The notes under the pieces are model-generated. The model saw only the letters and a list, made by a program, of their open reading frames with translations. It did no database searches and was not told where the DNA came from. Position numbers and translations under genes: made by a program. Positions 18,528-26,440 of a stretch of 64,000 nucleotides of DNA are shown here, piece after piece. Location: positions 186,001 through 250,000 of the forward strand of contig NZ_SACK01000006.1 in NCBI RefSeq assembly GCF_004005815.1. The letters run 5' to 3'. Origin of the DNA: Mucilaginibacter limnophilus. Its GTDB lineage: Bacteria; Bacteroidota; Bacteroidia; Sphingobacteriales; Sphingobacteriaceae. Position 1 is the stretch's first letter; every line of letters begins with the position of its first letter.

Positions 18528-19682
18528 ATGAGAATTACAAAATTGATGATGGTACTATCCGTCTTCTCACTGTCATTAATGGTGGCAGGTTGTCAAAAAG
18601 AAAAATTTACTTCACGTGATACGAGTTCGTTAAAACCTCCTCCGCCGCCGGATGATCCGGACGAGCCGGAAGAACCTGTTGACCCGACCCTTGTGTTGTG
18701 GACAGGTGCAGACGCTGCCGATGGTTGGTCGACCGTTGGGGAAGTGAAAATTGAAACTGCAGGTAAAAAAGAAGGTACCGGCTTTATCCAGAATACCATA
18801 GCTAACGGCAGCGATTTTATGCAGTTTATATACAAACCGGCTGCCGCCTTTGATACAAAATTAACGCCTACAAATGGTCAGTTCACTTTTTGGTGGTACC
18901 TGTCTGATCCATCTTTGTTAAAAGCCGATGGCCAGATAGAGGTTAACAGCAGCGGTGACTTTGATAAAGAAGAGTACGGCTGGTCTATTGCAGCGCTGAA
19001 ACCAACTCTTAAACCAGGTTGGAACGAAATCAAACTTAACTTTAGTCGTGCTGATAAAGCCGGCGGCGACTTTAATCCAAATGCGGTTAAACAATTCCGT
19101 GTGTTTTTCTGGACTGAAAGTACAGACCATGCCGAACTTGTTAGCGCTGTTGATGGCTTAATGTTCCGCCAAGCCCCACCTGCGCCTGCTGTTGTATTTA
19201 ACAGTGTTGACGCTGCAGATGGCTGGGAAACTGTAGGATCACCAAACATTGTTACTGATGGTAAAAAAGAAGGTACAGGCTTTTTGCAAAACACCATTAA
19301 AAACGGAAGCGATTTTATGCAGTTTATCTATAAAAATGTTGATCATCCGGTTAACAGTACCTTCACTATTCAAGATGGTATGCTTACTTTCTGGTGGTAT
19401 GTTGATGATCCTTCAATCATTAAAGCCGATGGCCAGATAGAACTGAACAGCAACGGCAACTTCGATAAGAATGAGATACACTGGAATGTTGCCGACATTA
19501 TCCCAAAACTGAAGCCAGGTTGGAACGAACTTAAGCTTAAGTTTAGCGACGCGGTAGTAGAAGGTGGTGATATTGATCTTGCCTCTATCAAACAGTTCCG
19601 GATTTTCTTCTGGACTCAATCTGCTGATCATGCCGACCTGGTTACCGGTGTTGACGGTTTCAAATTTATCGAAGCACAATAA
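18528..19682 (+). CDS. Lipoprotein with two tandem copies of an unrecognised domain, likely glycan-binding
   Basis: A 384-residue lipoprotein (lipobox LMVAGC, C22) with a Pro/Asp/Glu linker (PPPPPDDPDEPEEPVDP). Two copies of a domain of about 155 residues follow (about 56-211 and 221-383). Shared landmarks are DAADGW, KKEGTGF(I/L)QNTI, NGSDFMQFIYK, the FWWY segment, KADGQIE, LKPGWNE(I/L)KL and KQFR(V/I)FFWT. They look like beta-sandwich domains rich in surface aromatics. I see no catalytic motif. The position, right after a surface GH99-like enzyme in a Sus operon, fits a surface glycan-binding protein (SusE/F-like role); that function is inference. Confidence 0.65.
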   Translation: MRITKLMMVLSVFSLSLMVAGCQKEKFTSRDTSSLKPPPPPDDPDEPEEPVDPTLVLWTGADAADGWSTVGEVKIETAGKKEGTGFIQNTIANGSDFMQFIYKPAAAFDTKLTPTNGQFTFWWYLSDPSLLKADGQIEVNSSGDFDKEEYGWSIAALKPTLKPGWNEIKLNFSRADKAGGDFNPNAVKQFRVFFWTESTDHAELVSAVDGLMFRQAPPAPAVVFNSVDAADGWETVGSPNIVTDGKKEGTGFLQNTIKNGSDFMQFIYKNVDHPVNSTFTIQDGMLTFWWYVDDPSIIKADGQIELNSNGNFDKNEIHWNVADIIPKLKPGWNELKLKFSDAVVEGGDIDLASIKQFRIFFWTQSADHADLVTGVDGFKFIEAQ

Positions 19683-19704
19683 GCCCCTAATTCAATCTAT
19701 ATAT

Positions 19705-19737
19705 GCAATGGCAGGATCAACCTGCCATTGCATTTTA
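19705..19737 (+). terminator. 12-bp perfect stem-loop with TTTT, intra-operon terminator or attenuator
   Basis: Arms TGCAATGGCAGG and CCTGCCATTGCA enclose a 5-base loop and are followed by TTTT. It lies in the 72-bp gap between the two-domain lipoprotein and the first GH43 gene. Because all later genes continue in the same direction at short spacing, partial termination or 3'-end protection of the upstream mRNA is more likely than a full stop. Confidence 0.6.
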
Positions 19738-19754
19738 CAAACACAGTATAAATA

Positions 19755-20750
19755 ATGATCGTTAAAGATTTTTTTAAAAAGACAGAAACGCGCAAAGTAG
19801 CAGCGGCCGTAGTATTGGGTATAAGCGCACTGTCATCAACCTTTTGTGCCGCGCAAACTAAAGACACTGTAGTAAAAGAAAACGGCAATCCGTTTATCCG
19901 ACACATGTACACTGCCGATCCATCGGCACACGTATGGAAAGATGGCCGTTTGTATGTTTATGCTTCGCATGATATAGCGCCTCCGCGCGGTTGCGACCTG
20001 ATGGACCAATACCACGTGTTTTCAACCAATGATATGGTACACTGGAAAGATCATGGTGAAATACTGCGTGCAAGCCAGGTAGAATGGGGCAGGCCAGAAG
20101 GCGGCTTTATGTGGGCCCCAGACTGTGCTTACAAAAATGGTACATACTATTTCTACTTCCCGCATCCAAGCGGCACCGAGTGGAACAAAACCTGGAAGAT
20201 CGGCGTAGCCACAAGTAAAAACCCGGCAAGTGGCTTTAAATCGCAAGGATATATCAAAGGTTTGGAATCAATGATTGATCCTTCGGTATTTATTGATGAC
20301 GACGGTCAGGCGTATTTTTACTATGGCGGCGGCGGTGTTTGTAAAGGCGGAAAGCTGAAAGATAGCATGGTTGAGATTGATGGTGAAATGAAAACCATGG
20401 AAGGTTTGGAAGATTTTCACGAAGCATCATGGGTACATAAAAAAGATGGTGTGTACTACCTGTCATACTCTGATAACCATGATGTTGACGGCAAACACAA
20501 CCAGATGCGCTACGCTACCAGCAAGAGTCCGCTTGGCCCATGGAAATCGCAGGGTGTGTACATGGATCCGACAGATAGCTTTACCAACCACGGTTCAATA
20601 GTGAAATTCAAAGGTCAATGGTATGCTTTTTATCATAACAGCGCGCTTTCAAACCACGACTGGCTGCGTTCGATATGCGTTGATAAATTATACTATAACC
20701 CCGACGGTACTATTAAAAAAGTAGTGCAAACAGGCGCTATTAAAAAGTAA
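19755..20750 (+). CDS. GH43-family glycoside hydrolase, secreted form (copy A)
   Basis: A 331-residue single-domain GH43 enzyme with a signal peptide ending FCAAQ. The three expected acids are visible: D55 in TADPSAHVW (base), D175 in ESMIDPSVF (pKa modulator) and E223 in DFHEASWV (acid). The five-bladed propeller is complete and there is no carbohydrate-binding module. GH43 enzymes release arabinofuranose, xylose or galactofuranose-type residues by inversion; which sugar cannot be decided here. It is followed 91 bp later by a close paralog; by eye about four in five catalytic-domain residues are identical, while the N-terminal targeting segments differ completely. Confidence 0.88.
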   Translation: MIVKDFFKKTETRKVAAAVVLGISALSSTFCAAQTKDTVVKENGNPFIRHMYTADPSAHVWKDGRLYVYASHDIAPPRGCDLMDQYHVFSTNDMVHWKDHGEILRASQVEWGRPEGGFMWAPDCAYKNGTYYFYFPHPSGTEWNKTWKIGVATSKNPASGFKSQGYIKGLESMIDPSVFIDDDGQAYFYYGGGGVCKGGKLKDSMVEIDGEMKTMEGLEDFHEASWVHKKDGVYYLSYSDNHDVDGKHNQMRYATSKSPLGPWKSQGVYMDPTDSFTNHGSIVKFKGQWYAFYHNSALSNHDWLRSICVDKLYYNPDGTIKKVVQTGAIKK

Positions 20751-20841
20751 TCAAATACAGGTTGCCGCTATACATGGTTAAGTGCAGGCAGCATTATGCA
20801 TAATTGGATAAACTGTAAATACGACAAATCATTTTGTTAAT

Positions 20842-21846
20842 ATGATAATGTACAAAAACAAGGTTAATGCTTTGCTGCTGGCTTTGCTGGTAAGTTTAGC
20901 ATGTAGCTGCTCAAAAAAAGGAACTTCAAAACCCGACCCTGATCTGGCGAAGCCTGAAGATGAGTCGCCGTTACAAAGTTTTAAAAACCCTTTTGTTACC
21001 GACATTTATACTGCCGATCCATCGGCGCATGTATGGGCCGACGGCCGTTTATATGTTTATGCTTCGCATGATATTGCACCGCCTCGCGGCTGCGACCTGA
21101 TGGACCAGTACCATGTGTTTTCAACCGATGATATGAAACACTGGACAGATCATGGTGAGATACTGCGTGCCAGCCAGGTGCCATGGGGTCGTGCCGAGGG
21201 CGGTTTTATGTGGGCGCCCGATTGTGCTTATAAAAACGGTACCTACTACTTCTACTTCCCACATCCAAGCGGCGACGACTGGAACAACACCTGGAAAATA
21301 GGTATTGCCACCAGTAAAAAGCCTGCAAGCGATTTTGTGGTGCAGGGTTACATTGAAGGCCTTGAATCAATGATTGACCCATGTGTTTTTGTTGACGACG
21401 ATGGCAAAGCTTACTTCTACTATGGTGGTGGCGGCACCTGCAAAGGCGGCAAGCTAAAAGACAACATGACCGAGATTGACGGCCAAATGAAGAAAATGGA
21501 AGGTCTTGCTGACTTTCACGAAGCGGCGTGGGTGCATAAAAAGGATGGCGTGTACTATCTGTCGTATGCCGATAACCATACCGAAGCCGGCAAAGACAAC
21601 CGTATGCGTTATGCCACCAGCAACAATCCGCTGGGGCCATGGAAAGACGGCGGCGTATATATCGATCCTACCGACAGTTTTACCAACCATGGTTCAATAG
21701 TAAAATTTAAAGATAAATGGTATGCCTTTTACCATAACAGTTCACTGTCAAATAACGATTGGCTGCGCTCTATCTGTGTCGACGAACTGCGCTACAATGC
21801 CGACGGCAGTATCAGAAAAGTGATACAAACCAATAACGTGAATTAA
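20842..21846 (+). CDS. GH43-family glycoside hydrolase, lipoprotein form (copy B)
   Basis: A 334-residue paralog of the preceding gene. The catalytic acids are conserved in TADPSAHVW, ESMIDPCVF and DFHEAAWV. Unlike copy A it is a lipoprotein (LLVSLACSCSKKG; C21 or C23) with a charged linker, so the two copies probably work on opposite sides of a membrane or one is surface-bound. Methionine 3 (20848) is an alternative start. The catalytic domains start at the same point (NPF.....YTADPSAHVW), which indicates tandem duplication followed by replacement or rapid change of the leader. Confidence 0.88.
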   Translation: MIMYKNKVNALLLALLVSLACSCSKKGTSKPDPDLAKPEDESPLQSFKNPFVTDIYTADPSAHVWADGRLYVYASHDIAPPRGCDLMDQYHVFSTDDMKHWTDHGEILRASQVPWGRAEGGFMWAPDCAYKNGTYYFYFPHPSGDDWNNTWKIGIATSKKPASDFVVQGYIEGLESMIDPCVFVDDDGKAYFYYGGGGTCKGGKLKDNMTEIDGQMKKMEGLADFHEAAWVHKKDGVYYLSYADNHTEAGKDNRMRYATSNNPLGPWKDGGVYIDPTDSFTNHGSIVKFKDKWYAFYHNSSLSNNDWLRSICVDELRYNADGSIRKVIQTNNVN

Positions 21847-21912
21847 GAACGTTGAAAACAAAGAAAAAAATAAACAAGAGTTCAGTAGTAATACTGATTT
21901 TATAAAGCCTAT

Positions 21913-24192
21913 ATGATTAAACTACCCAAAACCCGTACACTGGTGTTGCTTTCCTTAATGGTGTGCGGAACATATTTTCAGACTATCGCTCAAAATGAGG
22001 GCAGGGGCAACCTGAAATATATTGACCCTCAGGTTGGTAACGTGGGGCAACTGCTTGAGCCTACGCGCCCTACCGTACAGTTACCCAACCAAATGATGCG
22101 GATGTATCCTGTGCGTAAAGATTATCTTGACGACCAGATCAGCAGTTTTCCGCTTATTGTGGTTTCGCACCGCCTGGGTGAGGCATTCGCCTTGAAGCCA
22201 TCCATACAAAAAATATCTGCCGAAAGCTACCGGCACCAGCTAACCTGGGATCACGACCTTGAAGTTACCCGCCCGTGGTATTATTCAACTTACCTGCTTG
22301 ATGATGAAGTAACTGTTCAATATGTGCCCGGTAAAAAGGCAGGTATCTACCGCTTTCAGTTTCCGGGAAAGGGTGAAAAGAACTTACTGTTCGATTTGTA
22401 TAACAGAGGCGAAGCTGAGTACAAGTTCAGTTCGGCCAATGAGTTAACCGGCGTTGAAACCTATCACGGCGACATAAAAGTTTACTTGTATGGCGTATTC
22501 AGTCAGAAAGGGAAATTTGGCACGGTAAATAAAGGAGCAATTTCAAACAATGCTTCTGTTGCCGGTAATGGCGTAAAAGCATGGATTGATTTCTCGGGCG
22601 CGCAGTCGAATGATGTGGAGTTCCGTTACGCGATATCATTTGTTAGCGCCGAGCAGGCAAAAAAGAATTTTAAGAACGAGTTGACAAACGTTTCTTTTGA
22701 TCAGCTTAAACAAGCCGGAGAAGATGCGTGGTACAAAAAGTTCTCTCAAATAAATGTTAGCGGCGGTACCGAAGCGCAAAAACGCAGCTTTTACTCGGCG
22801 CTGTACCGTTGTTACGAACGCCCGGTTGATATAACCGAAGACGGTAAGTACTACAGTGGCTTCGACAAAAAAATACACACTACCGAGCGTACTTTTTATG
22901 TTGACGACTGGACGTGGGACACCTACCTGGCGCATCACCCGCTACGCACCATACTCGATCCTTCAACCGAGCAGGATATATTAAACTCATACATAAAAAT
23001 GTATGAGCAAAGCGGCTGGCTGCCAACCTTCCCGGTGCTGTTTGGCGACCATGCGTGTATGAATGGTTTTCACTCGTCGGTAATGTTTTTGGATGGATAC
23101 AATAAAGGCTTGCGTGGCTTTGATACGCTGAAAGCTTATGAGGCCATGCGCAAAAACTCAACCGATGCTACCATGCTGCCATGGCGTAACGGCCCGAAGG
23201 GAGCTCTTGAGGATTTTTATCATGAAAAAGGCTACTTCCCTGCGTTGCATCCGGGTGAGAAAGAAACCAACCCTATGGTTGACAATTTTGAGAAACGTCA
23301 GGCAGTAGCAGTAACCCTGGGTACAAGCTATGACGACTGGGCAGTGGCGCAGTTCGCTAAAAAGCTGAGCAAATCAGCCGACTATGAGAAATTCATGCGC
23401 TCATCAAAAAATTACAAAAACCTTTGGAGCAGTAAACAAATGCTGTTTATGCCGAAGGATGATAAAGGCGAATGGATAAACATCGACCCTAAGTTTGACG
23501 GCGGAATGGGTGGACGTGAGTATTACGACGAAAACAATGGTTGGACCTACATGTGGCAGGTGCAGCATGATATTCCGGCGCTTATCGACCTGATGTGCGG
23601 TAAACAAGGCTTTGAGAATAGGCTCGATCAGATGTTTCGCGAGCCTATTGGCCGCAGCAAATATGAACTGCATGCCAAATTTCCGGATTTTACCGGTATA
23701 GTTGGGCAGTACTCAATGGGCAACGAGCCAAGCTTCCACATTCCTTATCTGTATAACTTTACCGCTTCGCCATGGAAAACCCAAAGGCAGATACGCCTGC
23801 TGCTTGATGTCTGGTTTAAAGACAACATCTTCGGCATACCCGGCGATGAAGACGGCGGTGGTATGACGGCGTTTGTAGTATTCTCGTCAATGGGCTTTTA
23901 CCCGGTTACTCCCGGCGTGCCGGTTTATACTATCGGCAGTCCGTTGTTTGCAAGCGTTAGTATCAATCTGCCAAATGGCAAGCAATTCAAGCTGACAGCC
24001 AAAAACTGTTCGGTACAAAATAAATACATACAAAGCGCCAAGCTGAACGGCAAAACGCTTGATACGCCTTGGTTCACGCATGAGCAACTGGTAAACGGTG
24101 CCGAGCTTGAACTGGAAATGGGGCCAAAGCCAAATAAGTTATGGGGTACTGGTAGTTTTAATGCGCCCGAACAGGCGTCAGCAGGAAGATAA
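21913..24192 (+). CDS. Divergent GH92-family (alpha-mannosidase) glycoside hydrolase
   Basis: A 759-residue protein with a signal peptide ending QTIAQ. GH92 marks are WTWDTYLAHHPLRTI, HACMNGFHSSVMFLDGYNKG, GNEPSFHIPYLYNF (E605, the expected acid) and GDEDGGGMTAFVVFSSMGFYP (644 onwards, the expected base region), ending in the C-terminal beta domain. GH92 enzymes are calcium-dependent, exo-acting alpha-mannosidases that invert. The N-terminal region (VGNVGQLLEPTRPTVQLPN) lacks the usual GxxGHTFPGA-type segment, so this is an unusual subfamily and its linkage specificity should not be assumed. It probably trims oligosaccharides in the periplasm after import. Confidence 0.85.
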   Translation: MIKLPKTRTLVLLSLMVCGTYFQTIAQNEGRGNLKYIDPQVGNVGQLLEPTRPTVQLPNQMMRMYPVRKDYLDDQISSFPLIVVSHRLGEAFALKPSIQKISAESYRHQLTWDHDLEVTRPWYYSTYLLDDEVTVQYVPGKKAGIYRFQFPGKGEKNLLFDLYNRGEAEYKFSSANELTGVETYHGDIKVYLYGVFSQKGKFGTVNKGAISNNASVAGNGVKAWIDFSGAQSNDVEFRYAISFVSAEQAKKNFKNELTNVSFDQLKQAGEDAWYKKFSQINVSGGTEAQKRSFYSALYRCYERPVDITEDGKYYSGFDKKIHTTERTFYVDDWTWDTYLAHHPLRTILDPSTEQDILNSYIKMYEQSGWLPTFPVLFGDHACMNGFHSSVMFLDGYNKGLRGFDTLKAYEAMRKNSTDATMLPWRNGPKGALEDFYHEKGYFPALHPGEKETNPMVDNFEKRQAVAVTLGTSYDDWAVAQFAKKLSKSADYEKFMRSSKNYKNLWSSKQMLFMPKDDKGEWINIDPKFDGGMGGREYYDENNGWTYMWQVQHDIPALIDLMCGKQGFENRLDQMFREPIGRSKYELHAKFPDFTGIVGQYSMGNEPSFHIPYLYNFTASPWKTQRQIRLLLDVWFKDNIFGIPGDEDGGGMTAFVVFSSMGFYPVTPGVPVYTIGSPLFASVSINLPNGKQFKLTAKNCSVQNKYIQSAKLNGKTLDTPWFTHEQLVNGAELELEMGPKPNKLWGTGSFNAPEQASAGR

Positions 24193-24203
24193 ATATCGAA
24201 ACA

Positions 24204-25079
24204 TTGAAAAAGATATCATTCATACTGCTAAGCGCCATGAGTATATTACTATATATACCGGCAAATGCACAGCAGTTAACCAATAAGTGGCTGCCATTGC
24301 TTACCAAAGATCTGCGGTACTGGGACGTGTTTATTGGCGTGCCGCATACCAGTTTGAACCTGAAGGATCAGCCGATGGGTGATGGCATGAACGGAACCCC
24401 ACTGGGCTTGAATAATGATCCGCTGCATGTTTTCAGTGTGGAAATGATTGATGGGCAGCCAGTATTGCATATTTCAGGACAGGTATATGGCGGGTTAAGC
24501 ACCAAAACAGAGTTTGAAAACTATCACTTTAAGGCTGAGTTTAAATGGGGCGAAAAAAAGTACGAACCCCGTTTAAAAGATAAGCGCGATAACGGCATAT
24601 TGTATCATGCCACCGAACCGCATGGCCAGTTTTGGAACGTATGGATGCGCGCACATGAGTTTCAGGTGCAGGAAGGCGACTTTGGGGACTATTATTCGCT
24701 GGTAGGCGTTGGCATGGACATCCATGCGCGGGTAAAAGACAGCACCGCCAAACATCCTGATTGGGTATACGATCCGGCGGCTCCGGTGGTACAGTTTACA
24801 TCGAACCGCACACCGGCCAGTACCTGCCGCCGCATTGCCGATTATGAAAAACCGCACGGCGAATGGAATACGCTTGAATTATACTGCTTTGGCACCACCA
24901 GCGTGCATGTGGTTAACGGGCATGTGGTAATGATACTGGAGAATTCGCGCATATCGCCCAAAACGGGTGATGAAACCACATTGAAAAAAGGTAAGATACA
25001 GATACAATCAGAAGCGGCCGAAGCATATTACCGGAACATATCTATACAAAAGCTGGATAAGATGCCGGTATTTAATTAA
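24204..25079 (+). CDS. DUF1080 / 3-keto-disaccharide hydrolase-family secreted protein
   Basis: The 291-residue frame starts at a TTG (24204), which gives a proper signal peptide (MKKISFILLSAMSILLY, ending ANAQQ); the first ATG (24237) would truncate it. The mature part is one concanavalin-like beta-sandwich with LPLLTKDLRYWDVFIG, ISGQVYGGLSTKTEFENYHF, RDNGILYHAT and the C-terminal GKIQIQSEAAEAYYRNISI, typical of DUF1080 (PF06439). Some family members hydrolyse 3-keto-glycosides, others only bind glycans. It lies 11 bp after the GH92 gene, so translation may be coupled. Confidence 0.82.
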   Translation: MKKISFILLSAMSILLYIPANAQQLTNKWLPLLTKDLRYWDVFIGVPHTSLNLKDQPMGDGMNGTPLGLNNDPLHVFSVEMIDGQPVLHISGQVYGGLSTKTEFENYHFKAEFKWGEKKYEPRLKDKRDNGILYHATEPHGQFWNVWMRAHEFQVQEGDFGDYYSLVGVGMDIHARVKDSTAKHPDWVYDPAAPVVQFTSNRTPASTCRRIADYEKPHGEWNTLELYCFGTTSVHVVNGHVVMILENSRISPKTGDETTLKKGKIQIQSEAAEAYYRNISIQKLDKMPVFN

Positions 25080-25101
25080 ATATTAACCAATACAACCATA
25101 G

Positions 25102-26382
25102 ATGAAGAAGCGGAATATAATTACAACGGCTGTGCTTGCACTAAGCATTTTAATTAGCAGCTGTTCGAGCAAGAAAAAAGATAATCCAGCGCCAACACCC
25201 GATGATGACGACGATGATACCGAAGTACCCGGCGGATATTCTCCTCCGGGAGATGTGGTGGGGAAGGTAATAGTAGGTTACCAGGGGTGGTTTGCTGCCA
25301 TTGGCGACGGTTCGCCTATTGACAGGTACTGGCATTGGTCGCACACATGGGAGCTAAAGCCATCGCCAACCAACAACGCCATTAAATCATGGCCCGATGT
25401 AAAAGATTATACCGAGACCTTTCCTACAGATTATCCTGACTTGGGCAATGGCCAGCCTGCTAAAGTTTTCTCATCGTTTAGCGATCAAACCATTGACATG
25501 CAGTTTAAATGGATGAAAGACTATGGTATTGACGGCGCCGCGCTGCAACGCTTTAACCCAAGCGGACTGGAAGGCCCGGTGCGTGATGCCATGGCTGCCA
25601 AAACCAAAATTGCTGCCGAAAAGAATGGTGTTAAGTTTTACATTATGTATGATGTAAGCGGTTGGACAAACATGCAAACCGAACTTAAAACCGACTGGAC
25701 AAATAAAATGAAGCAATATACTGCATCATCGGCCTATGCTAAACAAAACGGCAAGCCTGTTGTGTGTATATGGGGTTTTGGCTTTAACGATAACAACCAC
25801 AATTTTACCGCTGCTGCCTGTATTGATGTGATCAACTGGTTTAAAGGCCAGGGCTGCTATGTAATTGGCGGCGTGCCTACAAACTGGCGTAAGCAGGAAA
25901 GTGATTCGCGCGCGAACTTTATTGAAGCCTATAAAGCGCTGGATATGATATCGCCGTGGATGGTGGGCCGTATTGGCAACGCCAACCAGTCGGACGGATT
26001 TTACGCTAATATAAACCGCGACGACCAGGAGTTTTGCCGCAGGTATGGCATGGATTATCAGCCATGCGTATTACCCGGAGACCTGCAGGAGCGCCAGCGG
26101 GCGCACGGCGACTTTATGTGGCGCCAGTTTTATAACATGACACGCTTAGGTTGCCAGGGTATTTATATTTCGATGTATGACGAGTATAACGAAGGCAACC
26201 AGATAGCAAAAACTGCCGAAACACAGGCCGACGTGCCTGCAGGTTCGGGTATATATGCGCTTGATGAAGACGGTACCAAATGCTCATCAGATTATTACCT
26301 GCGCCTTACCGGCGATGGCGCTAAAATGTTTAAAGGGCAAATAGCGTTAACGCAAACACGGCCAACCAAGCCAATGCCATAA
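25102..26382 (+). CDS. GH71/99-like glycoside hydrolase, lipoprotein (copy 3)
   Basis: A 426-residue lipoprotein (lipobox ILISSC, C21) with a linker containing six consecutive aspartates. Family marks are KVIVGYQGWFAAIGDGSP, IDMQFKWMKDYGIDGAALQRF, FYIMYDVSGWTN and SMYDEYNEGNQIAK with the acid pair E361/E364. It is clearly more distant from copies 1 and 2 than they are from each other (GN in place of GT after the second Glu; QFKWMK in place of HFKWM). This suggests a different cleavage position in the same glycan. It is the last gene of the operon and is followed by a terminator. Confidence 0.8.
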   Translation: MKKRNIITTAVLALSILISSCSSKKKDNPAPTPDDDDDDTEVPGGYSPPGDVVGKVIVGYQGWFAAIGDGSPIDRYWHWSHTWELKPSPTNNAIKSWPDVKDYTETFPTDYPDLGNGQPAKVFSSFSDQTIDMQFKWMKDYGIDGAALQRFNPSGLEGPVRDAMAAKTKIAAEKNGVKFYIMYDVSGWTNMQTELKTDWTNKMKQYTASSAYAKQNGKPVVCIWGFGFNDNNHNFTAAACIDVINWFKGQGCYVIGGVPTNWRKQESDSRANFIEAYKALDMISPWMVGRIGNANQSDGFYANINRDDQEFCRRYGMDYQPCVLPGDLQERQRAHGDFMWRQFYNMTRLGCQGIYISMYDEYNEGNQIAKTAETQADVPAGSGIYALDEDGTKCSSDYYLRLTGDGAKMFKGQIALTQTRPTKPMP

Positions 26383-26408
26383 AAGGTTCAGTTAATAAAT
26401 TATACATA

Positions 26409-26440
26409 GCCCTGCGGAACCATTTTCGCGGGGTTTTTTA
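26409..26440 (+). terminator. Rho-independent terminator of the glycan operon
   Basis: The GC-rich stem CCCTGCG / CGCGGGG is followed by a TTTTTTATTTT run. It lies 27 bp after the last operon gene and touches the 3' end of the convergent PAS kinase gene. Confidence 0.7.
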
